Assembly: GCA_945643635.1 (NCBI GenBank)
Contig: CALZFC010000057.1
Span: 1,232,501-1,296,500 of the forward strand
Direction of reading: 5' to 3'
Origin: Allodiplogaster sudhausi
Lineage: Eukaryota > Nematoda > Chromadorea > Rhabditida > Diplogasteridae
DNA: 64,000 bases
Part shown: positions 1-11,256 of the stretch, piece by piece
Layout of the letters: each line of letters starts with the position of its first letter
How positions within the stretch are numbered: position 1 is the first letter of the stretch
Position numbers and translations under genes: made by a program
The notes under the pieces: generated by a model
What the model was told of the DNA's origin: nothing
Seen by the model: the letters and a program-made list of their open reading frames with translations, nothing else
The model's database searches: none

Positions 1-605
1 TTTGAAAATGTGGATATGCAAAGCTTTGAAAAGATCTGTTTAATAAACAGTTGCCAATCAGTAAGACCATTAATTTTCTTTCCAAATTATAATTACTTGT
101 ATTTAAATACAGCATCAGTAAAAAAAAAATGCAATTTAGAATTCGAGCCTTTTTTCTTTACTCAATTGCGAGAGCATGTTACGTGAATACAATTTGCAAT
201 ACATCACGGAAGAGTTTCGTGATCCTCTAACTAGGGAGAAAACTCTCTTATATTAAAGAGAGGGACGGGTTCGATTTACATCCTTTGTGGTGAATACATT
301 TTTTTTTTAATAGCGTGCTTTAATCCGCCCCAGCATCGAATTACTGGATTTTTTCTCTCTCCAATATGCATACAAATTTAGTTCTTCTTCCAGAGTCCCA
401 CTGTCAAAGTCGCCTTTCTTATAGGCGTCTACAGAATCTATTAATGCTTGCTACTCCCACACGATACATTGGGCAGATCATAAACTGTGCACACATTTTG
501 GTCTTGTAACAGTTGAAATCCACTAATGAAGGCTATATTGAATAGAATAAAATTTAGCAATGAAAAATATATGTCTCACAATAATATATCATAATTTTTT
601 TCCAG
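1..605. other. AT-rich DNA, no confident gene
   Basis: No confident gene is seen. A pyrimidine-rich stretch ending in an AG near 396 is followed by a short open frame, but it has no convincing donor in a matching phase, so I do not call it an exon. A T-loop-like motif near 265-280 lacks the rest of a tRNA fold. Confidence 0.5.
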
Positions 606-961
606 ACTGGTCGACTCCCAATTACCTTCATTTCAGACCAAAAGATCGCTGAATGTTTACAATAATTTTCATACTCTCTTACGATCTCTCAGTAATAATC
701 AGCTGATAAACGACATTGCAGAGAACACCTTCAGAAGAGATCACATAAAATACATTTTTGTTATAGAACAACACGAGTTCATTTTACTTCAAATATTCCA
801 ATAGAGGGGTGAAATATATTAAAGTTTTTTTGCAAGGCAATTTAATTGTTTTACAATATTATATTTACAGGTGCTTTTATGAAGCACAAGAAGCACAAGT
901 CAAGCTGTATTGTTGCAACAACGGTGATGTGAAGAAATCCTTTTTAAATATTATGAGATAA
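606..961 (+). CDS. Two candidate exons of an unrecognised gene
   Basis: A T-rich tract ending in CCAG at 605 is followed by a 65-codon open frame (606-804) without a starting Met. It contains segments such as NNFHTLLRSLSNNQ and IEQHEFILLQIF, which look like ordinary protein rather than repeat translation. A second acceptor at 870 (tatttacag) opens a frame reading CFYEAQEAQVKLYCC and ending in TAA at 959-961, which could be a terminal exon. The phase between the two blocks could not be matched, so they may belong to different transcripts or be chance. No family is recognised. The rest of the gene would lie upstream of the window. Confidence 0.25.
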
Positions 962-1519
962 ATAATGTATAAAAATATGTATAAGATATGGATGCAATAA
1001 CAAATTTTTTTATCTGGCCTGAATGTGAGAGCTGTCTCCGTACATAATATACTTATTAATTTTTCTGTACTTTAGTTCAGAATTGTATTACACGCAAAAC
1101 TCCATTCATTTATTTTCGGGAATCATTGCTTGGATTTTGTGTTTATTTATTCCAAAGGAATACAGAGACCAATAGATCGAACGACTGACCACAAAAGGGA
1201 AAAATAAACGTAGAAAAAATGGAAGTAAAGAATGAAAGGAGGAAAGGAAAAAAGATATGTTTATTGACAGATAATCCTTCAATACTTCTCCGACAGCCAG
1301 ATCAGTCTCGCTTCACTAACTTCTCACTCAAATCGTGTGCAAGTTGGGTCGGTAGATGATTATCTTATAATCTTCTCCTTTCTTTTTATAGACAGTATAT
1401 ACAAATGTATCTCGACAATGACATGACATTTACTTGAGTAATCCGAGAGTAAGGCCATATGGGCCTTTGATCGGCCATTCATACATATGAGAATCAAGTT
1501 AGAAGTAGTTGGTATCTCG

Positions 1520-1565
<46 letters not shown>

Positions 1566-1945
1566 CTTCTCTTTCTTACTCCCTCTCTCTATCTCTATCT
1601 ATCTCTTTCTTTCTCAATCTCTCTCTCTCTCATCTTTCTCTCTCTCTCTTTCTTTCTCTCTCGCTCTCTTTCTTTCTATCTCTCTCTTTCCCATTTTATC
1701 TCTCTCTCTCCCTCTTCGTCTCTCGACGATCAAAGTCAAAAGGATCTTCTGCAACAGCAAATATTAATACACATCATTCATGCCTACATCCCAAGTGTTC
1801 TAAATTCACTACTCGAAATTGATAGATAGTCATGCTCAAGGTTACTTAACTACCCAGCTGTATATTTGGGTATCACTTTCTCTTTTCCTCTCTTTGTCTC
1901 ATCCTATACCTCTTCTTTTCTTCTTTCCTTTCTCTCTCTCGCCCA

Positions 1946-1976
<31 letters not shown>

Positions 1977-2380
1977 GGCGACAATGAGAAGATATGTAAT
2001 CGAACACCTTTTTCGCATCTCTTCCTCTCAATCGACGATACATAAGTCGTTTAGCGCGTTGCTATCACTTCTCTTTAAGTGCTTTGAATTATCACAACAA
2101 GTTGATTTGGAATTTTTCACACTTTACTAACCATCGCAACGATGATAATCTGACATGAGCGGTGTTCACTGGAGTTCATCTTAATTTTAGCGTTTTGTCT
2201 TCCATAAAAGCACCTGTTAACTTCAATGACTTCTTTTTGTATTTTTTTTTTTAAATTAATAATAGTTCATAAATATTTTAAAGGACACAATGGTACTATA
2301 ATTGAATGTTCCTTGTGAGATTCTCTCTAAGTAGCGCCAAAATGCGCGAATTCAAATGCTATTTTTGGCTCATTTAAGCG
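962..2380. other. Intergenic DNA with two (CT)n tracts
   Basis: The main content is two long imperfect CT tracts (about 1522-1722 and 1870-1977) separated by unique AT-rich sequence. Open frames here are serine/leucine-only translations of the CT repeat and are not genes. Confidence 0.75.
1522..1722 (+). repeat. (CT)n microsatellite
   Basis: About 200 bp of CT dinucleotide repeat with scattered TTTC and TATC interruptions. It is long and degenerate rather than a pure young array. Confidence 0.95.
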
Positions 2381-3661
2381 ATGGAGCAGCCGATCGAGAT
2401 GACTCCGCAGGCGTCCGGACGAGTCTTCAAGATTTATCCAACCGTATGTAGCTGTTATTTTCTATCTTTTTTCTCTTTTCTTTAATTGTTTTTTTAAATC
2501 AATACTCTCAATCGTTTCCGCTCTTTATCTGACAATGTAACGTTTAAAAAAAAATCATTAAAAAATTAGCAGCATTTCCATTGAACACACACACGTGAAA
2601 CATAGCTAAAAGTTTATCTTATTCTGACAAAGAGCTCAACTTTAAGTGAAGCTTTGATTTAACAAAATTCATTATTTTACTTACTCTAGTACTTGTGCTA
2701 ATGACGGAAATTGGTGCTCAGTTATAGAAAAAATAATAAGAAACTAATTCTATGTGATCGTTTGCATTCAAATCCATCCAGACAAATTGCGTAGACGCAG
2801 TTATTGCCGTTATTTTTTGCTCTGCTGAAAATGGAGCAAGTATTATTTTTTCGTTAATAAATTAAATGACTTTTAATAATGTTTTCCCTATCTAAATAAA
2901 ATGGTCGCTTCATATTCAACTTGATAGATATAATTAAGTAAGAAAACTAAACTACAAAACTCACATACAACTAGCTGACCTCTTAGAAGTTGGAGCCTGT
3001 TTGCGAGACGAAAGCAGAGTCGTTTGACAGGAAGACATCTCACCATCAAGTATATGTTTACAAGGCTTTCACTTTTTCTACTTTAGTTAACTCTTAAAAC
3101 TGTAAATACTATTAATAACTAAAAAATACGATTTAATATTAATAAAAAAAAAAAAAAAAAAGAATGTTTTTATCAAATTTTTTTTCTTTCCCAGAGAATG
3201 GATCCCAATGATCCGCAGCGCACGATTCATTCGGGCATCTTTCCGATGGTAAGAGCTATTTTCAAACTGTTTAAAACAACGGTTTATACCGTTTTTTAAA
3301 GTTATTTCTCAACTGTTTATAATAACGTTTATTCCGTTAGTTCCTAAATAGCAGGGCTACTAGTTAATATTTTAGTTCAGAAACGTTAAACATTTCACCA
3401 AATCGGAATGCGAAGGACGCCTTTCATGTCAAAAAATGGAAAAGTGTCGGAATTCCCTGTGTTCTGTTTCAATCACAGACACGGTCTCTCGCCCTTGAGT
3501 CTGGAAATATGGCGCGAATTCAAACGTTAATTTTTTTAGCGCATGGATCCGATGGATCCACAATTTTCGATTTCGTCGGGCCGCTACGGTGGCTTCCGTG
3601 GCAGCAACTACAAGCTGCGCGCCGGCTCCGTTGCCGTTCTCGGCATCTCGCAAGCCATACT
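2381..3661 (+). CDS. 5' exons of an unrecognised gene, repeated MDP.DPQ motif, possible membrane protein
   Basis: Three exons join in consistent phase: 2381-2443 (ATG start, MEQPIEMTPQASGRV, donor gtatgt), 3195-3248 (acceptor tttcccag, RMDPNDPQRTIHSG, donor gtaaga) and 3540-3661 (acceptor tttttttag, donor gtaagc, leaving phase 2). Exons 2 and 3 both begin RMDP(N/M)DPQ, which suggests an old exon duplication. Exon 3 ends in a basic stretch followed by LRAGSVAVLGISQAIL, which reads like the start of a membrane segment. A short polar N-terminal tail followed by LRAGS and a hydrophobic helix recalls MS4A/CD20-like four-span proteins, but that is only a resemblance. I could not find the next exon with the required phase, so the 3' part is unassigned. 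Confidence 0.5.
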
Positions 3662-6374
3662 GTAAGCACACTAAAATTGTGCAAGCACACCGAAAATAGA
3701 ATCGCATTCTAAAAAAGTGTTCACACTAATATTCATTCTAAAATTTTAAGAACACTGAAAATAGTGTTCGTATTCTTAAGCACGCCTTAACTAGTTATCA
3801 TGTTCTGAGATTCTAAACGCACCGAAAGTAGTATGCATACTTTAAAGTTACTCGCTATAATATTCATTCACAAACTGTAAAAACGCACTGAAAATAGTAT
3901 TCATATTTTAAAATTAATCGAAATAACCTATCCTTTCTAAGATTATGCCACAGATACGTTACCTCACAAACCCGAAAATACGTCTATCATGAACATGATT
4001 AGTGCTCAAGCGTCAATGTGTGTAACCGTGTCTCGTCTCTGGAATTTGTCTGACAAGGCGAAATGGGCGCTGTTTTGCGCTGCGAGAACCCACCGCACCG
4101 CATTAGTGGTATCACTGCCACCGTAAAGACAACTTACAAGTGTCATTAACTTTGTTTTTGATGTACAAAAGGTTTACGCGACAAGTATACAGGCTCGCGC
4201 TCGGTTACGAGAATGCAATTAAAATGCCATAAAAGGAGATCATTAAAATGGAGGAAGTTTTCGCCTTAAAAGAGAGAGAATGAAGAACGTTTTCTCTTCT
4301 CATGATTCTCTCGTTGTTTCTCTTTCTCCTTGTAATGTCAAAGAATCGGAGAGAAGAAAAGAGACCGCTTAATGAATGTCAACTCTCACAATTAGATAAA
4401 TACTACTATCACATGCTCATTGTCAGAACAGCTCTTTCGGAACAATTCTCCTTTTACTCCATTCTCATCATTTCCCAGTTCGCTTGCATTGAGAACCACC
4501 GTGATTCCAGCAAGAAGAAGGAAAATCTTTCAATTTCTTTTATATGAATATGAATATGTACGCAAACAGTACCACAAAAGAAAGATACTTTCATGTTTAC
4601 GCTCGTTTCCTCCTAAAAAAATTGCACTTGAGTTTGCAAGTTTAATTTTTTTTAAATTTGTTTACTAACAATTTTGTATCAGAGATAACTTCTCTATAGT
4701 CCTTCTCAATCCCTTTTTCTCTCTCCTTTTCTTTCTCCCTTTTGCTTATTTCACATCTTATATTCTTTTGCTCATATCATTGCTCTCATCTCACACTGGA
4801 ACCTCTGCAATCGGTGATTGTGAGTTCAAACCACTATGGCGATGATGATATTGCAATGCATTCCGACTAATTCGAATAGAGAGCGACAGAACTAGAGAGA
4901 TTAGGCAACTGATCTTCTCGAATTTTGGGCTGACCTTAAGGTGGACCGAGAGGGCGAGAGAAGGGAGAGAGAGAAAGAGAGAGATAGAGAGAGAGAAAGA
5001 GAAAGAGAAAGAGAGATAAAGGGAGTGAGAGAGAGACAGAAAGAGAAAGAAACTAAAAGCATGAGAGAGAAAAGCAAGAGTACGAATCTGTTAGTCTTCA
5101 CTGTTTTCATCCTCTCCGACCTCTCCTGTATCCACTGGTTATCTCTATCAAATAAATCAGAGTATTTGTGCGGGCTGATCTCTCTCTAGAGAAGTGATTT
5201 TTTTCCCAATTATTATATCCGCCTCAACTTGTCTTCTGTATTTTTTTTAATATCTTATCAATGTATGTACATACGAATGAATAACATAATTTACACCCAA
5301 TATTACATTTAGTTTTGCCTCTGGAGACTTTTCAAAGTTTCACCCGGCTCTTTATACGATCTGTCTTATTGTTAGACAAATAGAAGACCGTCGAGAATTC
5401 CACTAAATGCCTCACTTTGCGTTGCACTCTCGAATTCTTGGCTACAAAGTAGTAAAGAAATATATGTATGTAGCTAAGACGATAATGGTTGTTGCATTTT
5501 AAAGAGCGCACTACTTATCTCGCTCTTTCACTCTCACTCTTCAGTACTCTCTCTCCCTCTCTCTTTCCCTCTGTCTCTCTTTCTCTCTCTCTCTCTCAAA
5601 ACTCTCTCGCTCCTTGTAGCCTCAATTGCTCTTCCGGACAAAAGAAGTAGTAAGTTCAACTCCTGACCACCAACCCGCCATTTCAAAAGATCATCAATCC
5701 ACACTGTGCTTACTTACTTTTCGTGCTAAACTCCGGACTCCTTGGCCATAGTATTTAAGGATGATGGGGCACTCCTTTCTGCTTTGATTTAGTCCTCCTC
5801 GTATCTCTCTCTTTCTATGTCTCTCACGATCTCTCTCTCCCTCTCTCTCGCTCTGCCTCTCATTATCCGAATTCTCATTATCAATTACTTTGAACTTTCG
5901 ATTTCTCTAAATATTTGCGCGCATCATCTGTGGCGTTCCTTCCGCGATTTTCCTCACAGAATACGAATCGAGAATATCGGGGCAATATTTTGAACTGCAC
6001 ATGCCAAAAAAACATTGAATACCTGTAGATTCAAAGTGATTCATGAAATTCTCGTAAAGTTTTCTTGCCTATACATGATGCGTTGGAACAGCAAAAAAGA
6101 AGTGCCTAAGTTCGTTTCTTGATGTTTCAAAAATAAATGTCATAAAATATAAATAGCAAAAAGAAGTTTAGAAATTAATTTTTCTATTTTTCTCTGCGAG
6201 AAAAATAGCAGTCGCATCTCGCGTGTACGGTACTTTATTTTCTTTTTTCTTGCGCGTGGCTTGCTAAATATTATCTGCCGTCAACGTGGATGTAATCGCG
6301 ACTATTGACTATATAGTAGACTTATAGTGCGTTACGTTTCTGTCATTTCTGAATAGTCACTCTCCTCGTCCATC
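3662..6374. other. Intronic or intergenic DNA with GA/CT tracts
   Basis: AT-rich DNA without a confident exon. It holds a GA tract (about 4945-5050) and CT tracts (about 5545-5600 and 5800-5865). A GC-richer stretch near 4045-4130 has coding-like composition but its best frames are broken by stops and it lacks a good acceptor. Confidence 0.5.
4945..5050 (+). repeat. (GA)n microsatellite
   Basis: Imperfect GA repeat with AAGAGA interruptions, about 105 bp. Confidence 0.9.
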
Positions 6375-7850
6375 ATGCACAGTGCGCATGTCTACGACAC
6401 CGGAAATGGTGGCGGTGGCCAGACGCGATTGAGGATCGAGAAGATGAGTGCGTGAATATGGAATCTTTTAAATTCGACAAAAAAGTAGATAGTTAATTTA
6501 TAGTTTTTTTAATGTTGAAACAATAATGATCCAAATCAAAAGGTTTGAAGTGTATCAGGTCACGAGCAAACATAAGAAAACGATACCATTAAATAAATCG
6601 TATTAGAACTGAAACCACCTGATTGCGAGTACATTTAGTTTTTATAAACAAATAAAATAAGGTATTTATATATAATTATCTATTAATTTTTAGAACGATA
6701 TTTATTCAATTAGTATTGAAATATTTGCATCATGGATGCCTTTATTTATGCATGTTCATAAATAACTGCTCTACCATTTTACTTTCTCTTCTCATTCGCT
6801 CTAATGACTTTTCTTATGTTTCTCTCTCCCTCTCTCTCTCACTCTCTCCGTCTTCTTTACCTCTCCCTCTTTCCCTCCCTCTCTCTCTCTGTTATATATA
6901 TATATATATATAGGTAACATTGCTTTGTTTTTGCAGCGCCTGAGGAGCGCCGTGGTCAACATCAACCGTCAGTTTATTCGCACCATAAATAACATTATCA
7001 AACGTTTATGTGCAATTTTCATCAGTACAATAAATGAAATAAAAAAAGATAAATCATATGGGAACAATATTGTTCCGATACTGTTTCTCAGAATGATTTG
7101 TTCCCTGAAATTGTAGTTTCCAACACTCAGCTTTAAATTTCCACTCTACGATAGCAAAATGTTATTACCTTCTCCTACCATCGTAACGGAATGCATTTCT
7201 TGCTCTTCATACAATAGAGAGAAAACGTATATAATATTGACAGACATTCAGGATATAAACAGCACACACTTATGACATGCTTATTCTTACATGCTTACCT
7301 CATCGGTTTTTTTTCACTTCATGCATGCTCGGCTACTCATATTTTTCATCTCATATTGAGCCATTTCTCTGAATACCTTTCGCGCAATATTTGCGCATCA
7401 TTTCATTTTACATTTTACTGTTTTTATCAAATCTTTTTTTTAGGAACCTTATATAAAAACAATCACGAAAACGAGTGGTGTTCGTAATTCTCCCTTTCGC
7501 TTAAAAAATATTATTGTTATTCAAATAATGTCGTGCACAAGAATGAAAAAAAAATAGTCGTAAATAAGTTTTGCCAGAACACTGACAGAAAAAGTTCAAT
7601 TCGAGATCTTTGTCTGGTTTTCGACGGAGTTTTGAGAACACGTGCTCGGTGTGGCTAATTTGGTGGCTAATTAGATTTATTTAATTTGTTTGCCGCGCCA
7701 TATTAATTCCGCTTCGATTGCCCACCGAGCAGCACATGGCTGCCTTACCTGTGGTTTCATTTGTTCATCTCTAGTAGAAAGGCATGCTGTACGCACTGGA
7801 CCGTTGCTGTGGTTGCCATTCTGACTTCCATTGCAATATTTATATTCAAA
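6375..7850 (+). CDS. Candidate small membrane protein, three 5' exons
   Basis: Exon 1 (6375-6447) starts MHSAHVYDTGNGGGG and ends in phase 1 before gtgcgt. Exon 2 (6937-6967) follows ttttttgcag and ends before gtcagt. Exon 3 (7775-7850) follows catctctag. The three phases agree (73, 31 and 76 nt, total 180). Spliced, the product has a Gly-rich tail, a basic stretch and a hydrophobic helix, THWTVAVVAILTSIAIFIFK, a good single membrane segment. The donor after exon 3 (gtttgg) is weak. Because exon 3 ends in phase 0, the phase-0 exons at 10305 and 10601 could continue the same protein, but this is a guess. It could also be a later part of the gene that starts at 2381. No family is recognised. 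Confidence 0.4.
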
Positions 7851-9394
7851 GTTTGGTCAAATCATCTTTTTCTACGTCACTGGTGTTATTAATTTTTTTT
7901 CAGTGTTACAAACAACTAAAAGTCACTCAAAAAACGGCTTGTTTTTTTTATTTGAAAGATTTCTCGCGCATTCGCGACACTGAATTAGGAGAGAGTGAGA
8001 GAGGCTGAGAGAGCGAGAGAGAGAAAGACTGCGAGAGAGAAAAGAAGGGATATTTAGACCCAGACGGAATGAGAGCCGATTTTTAAAAAAAATTGGACGA
8101 TATACATGAACTATAGTAGATTTTGTAATACTTGACAAATACATGATGCATGAAGTGCAATATTTACTCTGTATTATTTGAAATATTGAACTTTCCAAAA
8201 ATTATTTTTACGAATATCTTGCGCTATCAATAGAATAAACATTAAATTAGTGTCAGATAATTGAGGAAGGAGGCAACATTTTGCTCTTTCCGCATGTGAA
8301 CAAAAGTTTAAGATGTATATTGGAGCTGATAGGATAAGAGATTACGTGTCAGAGTGCGTATGGCTTGTTTGCCGACGAAAGTTATCACTATTTATCTTTC
8401 TCTCGCTCTCTGTCTTTCTCTCTGTCTTTTGTTTCTCTCTCTCTCTCTTCCCCTCTCTCTTTCTCTCTCTCTCCAGCATATTTTGCCTGGTGCTATTGTT
8501 TGCTCACTTTCACACTCTGTAAGCCTCAAAAGTGTTGTGCTTCTGTCAGGAAGAGAAAGTATCGCGAAGCTGTAACAATTCGTCATTTTTGGCGAACTTC
8601 TCCGTGAGAGTGAAATAATTTGCATTTTTTATTTCATTGTTTTCTCGCGCCTTCATCCAAACCACACAACTTTTCCTTGATTACGAGAGCCCGGTGATTT
8701 TAGATTGCGTGAGTTCTATAAAATATGAACCAAAATATGATCTTTGATACGACTACGACAGGAAATTTGATGGGAATGTAATGAACATAATATCATTTTT
8801 GCTTCGATTACAAAAAAAAAAGAAAACTATTGCGTCATATTTAATAAGTCTTCGTTCACTCTTTCTACTTATCGAAATGGAATAAAATTTTAAATTTACC
8901 AGAAGCTTCGTTTCAAAGATATTTGTGGATTTTTTCAACGCAAATTAAATGCTATATATGAGCGACTTCTCGTTGTTGGTCATCGGATTTTGATCTACTT
9001 CCTGAAGCCTAATTAGTCGATCGATGCTCTTCTGGGCTCATCACCATTTGGCTGGAGCTTCTTATACTTTTGAATGCTTCATACCTCTTCTGCGAGACGA
9101 GGCTACTTCAGCCCGCGTTATATACGAATGGAGTGATTCCTTGGGTTGTTAGTGTGTGGAATTTTAGAGATAATGAAGGAGAGTGATGGAGACGAAGAGA
9201 TAGGGAGAGAGGGGAGTGGAAGAGAGCGAGAAAGAGAGAGAGTAAGAGAGAGGGAGAGAGCGGAAGAGAGAGGTAGTGAGATAGATAGAGAGAGAGAGAG
9301 GAGAGGGGAGGAAGAGAGAGAGAGAGAAAAAAAAGAGAGAGAAAGAGAGAGGGAGAGAGTAAGAGAGAGGGAGAGAGAGGAAGAGAGAGGGAGT

Positions 9395-9434
<40 letters not shown>

Positions 9435-9446
9435 GAAAGGGAAGGA

Positions 9447-9497
<51 letters not shown>

Positions 9498-10304
9498 GAG
9501 AGAGAGAGAGTGAGCAAAGAAAGAGTAGCACAGTTGCAATGATTTTATTGCTTATGGGCTCCGCAGTGGCGTGAGATTCTTCTTCGAGATCTGTCAATTT
9601 CATGGAAACGTTGCGATAGGTGGCGCGTATTCTGGGGTGAAAATCAGTTTACTGCTTACCCAAGCGACCACGTGGTCGCCTCTCCTCTTTCTCTGCGTTC
9701 CACCGATTATTTGCAAAGAACGAAGGGAACAAAAGGTTTTTTTTTCTAGCGGGAGTAGGCGAGAAAGCGTTAGGAGAAAGAGTAGAGCGATATTATAAGA
9801 GAGAGAAAGAGAGAGAGAGAGACGCAGAGAGGAAGATAAAAAGAGTGAGAGAGAGACGAAAAAAATAGAATTGGAACGTCTACAATTTGACACTTTAATC
9901 GCTCATTTTTATAGGAACTATCAATCATGAGCTAATTGAAAAAAAAGAGTAGAGAGGCAGATAAAAAATGAAAGTTAGAGAGCGATTGAAGACTAGACCA
10001 AAAGTAGAAGAGTTGCAGAAAGAATGCAAAAAATGCTATCAAAAATCAAACGTTCATAAAGGCTTCTATAATAATGTGAGACTTTGATGGCAAGTCTTGC
10101 TACACTCTATCGTTCATCTCTCTATTGTGCTTTCTCTGTCGCCTTTTTCTCTGTTTATATTATCTTCTCTCTTCCTCTTTATCTCTCTACCTCTCTCTCT
10201 CTCCTTCTCGACTTCTCTCTCTCCCTCTCTTTCTCTACTTCTCTCTCTCTTTCTCTCTCTTTCTCTTACTCTCTCTCTCTCTCTTAATCGCTCCGCCTTT
10301 GTAG
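7851..10304. other. AT-rich DNA with GA/CT tracts
   Basis: No confident gene. It contains a GA tract near 7985-8045, a CT tract at 8395-8475, a long GA block at 9175-9515, GA at 9795-9860 and CT at 10155-10285. Near 9556 a possible acceptor (ctccgcag) opens a 60-codon frame with plausible residues, but a second frame is equally open, so no exon is called. Confidence 0.5.
9175..9515 (+). repeat. Long (GA)n tract
   Basis: About 340 bp of near-continuous purine GA repeat with GGGAGAGAGGAAGAGAG subrepeats, among the largest in the window. Its complement generates long Ser/Leu frames on the minus strand that are not genes. Confidence 0.95.
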
Positions 10305-10732
10305 GCCGTTATTAGTCTCGCCACCCTCCCTCTGCCCACCTTCAAGAGGCAACAAACTCGGTTCACGATTGCCTTTTACGAGTTGAGCTCTCTCTGTCTG
10401 GCTCAATGTTCTTCTCTGTATGACATCAGCAGATGCCTTGTAAATATTTGCTTTGAACCCGAAAAAGTAACCATGTCTCTTCCTCTTTCTCTCTATATAG
10501 CTTGCTCTCTCTCTCTCTCTCGTACCTCTCTCTCTCACTCTCTCTCTCTCTCTCTCTCTCTCTTTTCCCCTCTCTCTCTCTTCTTCCTTACTCACCGAAG
10601 ACTTGTGCGAGCAATTGCCATATTTGGACCTCATCCTGCCACAGTAACAGTAAACCAATTGCCTTTCATGGTAGCCGCATTTGTATTGCCACAGTTGTTG
10701 TTTTGTTTTCATTTCACTCAAATAATTGCTAC
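10305..10732 (+). CDS. Two candidate exons, Cys-rich unrecognised protein
   Basis: Exon 1 (10305-10439, 45 codons, phase 0 at both ends) follows a pyrimidine tract ending tttgtag. It reads AVISLATLPLPTFKRQQTRF and continues through two Cys-containing motifs to SRCL before gtaaat. Exon 2 (10601-10732, 44 codons, phase 0 at both ends) follows a CT tract and the weaker acceptor ccgaag. It contains five cysteines and a hydrophobic run ICIATVVVLFSF, ending before gtaaag. The matching phases and a CT-filled intron like those of the neighbouring Rh gene support real exons. They may belong to the gene with exons at 6375-7850. They do not join the Rh gene in phase. Confidence 0.3.
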
Positions 10733-10917
10733 GTAAAGTAAAGCGGTTAGGAATTGGTGCTCAAAAAGTTTTCGAAAAAAAACTCTAGCCGGCGGTTTAA
10801 AGCAGCATACATTGCTAATAAGCAGCAGCAGCCTGCAAATTTGCTCGGCTCGTGGTTGGCTGTCTTACCTGTCAATTCTATTTATGTATATTCTATGGAA
10901 ATATAAATAACCCTTAT

Positions 10918-10927
10918 TACCTCTCCC

Positions 10928-10970
<43 letters not shown>

Positions 10971-11246
10971 ATCTCTTCCTTCTCTCCACTCCATCTCTCC
11001 CTCTCTCCCTCATCTTCTATTCTCCCTCTCTTCATTTCTCTTTCTCCATCTCCAAGCCTTTCTCTCTCTTTCTCTGTCACTCCCTCTCCTTCTCCCCTTC
11101 CCTCTCCCACTCCCTCTCCTCCTCTCTTTCTCACTCCCCTCCCTCTCTCTCCCTCCCTCCCTCCCTCACTTTCCCTCCTTCCCTCTCCCTCTTCATCTCC
11201 AACCCTCTTTCTCTCTCTCTCTTATCTCCCTCTCTCTCTCTTCCAG
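10918..11246 (+). repeat. (CT)n tract abutting the first Rh coding exon
   Basis: About 330 bp of CT-rich sequence with CCCT interruptions, ending directly in ttccag at 11246. It thus forms one giant polypyrimidine tract in front of the first Rh coding exon. The AG could be a cis acceptor for a 5' untranslated exon or a trans-splice acceptor. Confidence 0.9.
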
Positions 11247-11256
11247 GGACGCCCGC

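Noticed and set aside
180..300. tRNA-like sequence with gggttcgattt
   Set aside because: Only the T-loop resembles a tRNA. No A-box at the right distance and no acceptor pairing.
1487..2130. Serine/leucine-rich open frames, here and at every other CT tract
   Set aside because: They are direct translations of the CT dinucleotide repeat, present in two or three frames at once, with no splice or start context.
4045..4135. Possible second membrane exon of the gene starting at 2381
   Set aside because: Coding-like composition, but no convincing acceptor and stops in the phase required by exon 3.
9146..9574. Glu/Arg-rich open frames over GA tracts
   Set aside because: Translation of the GA repeat. 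Several overlapping frames are equally open.
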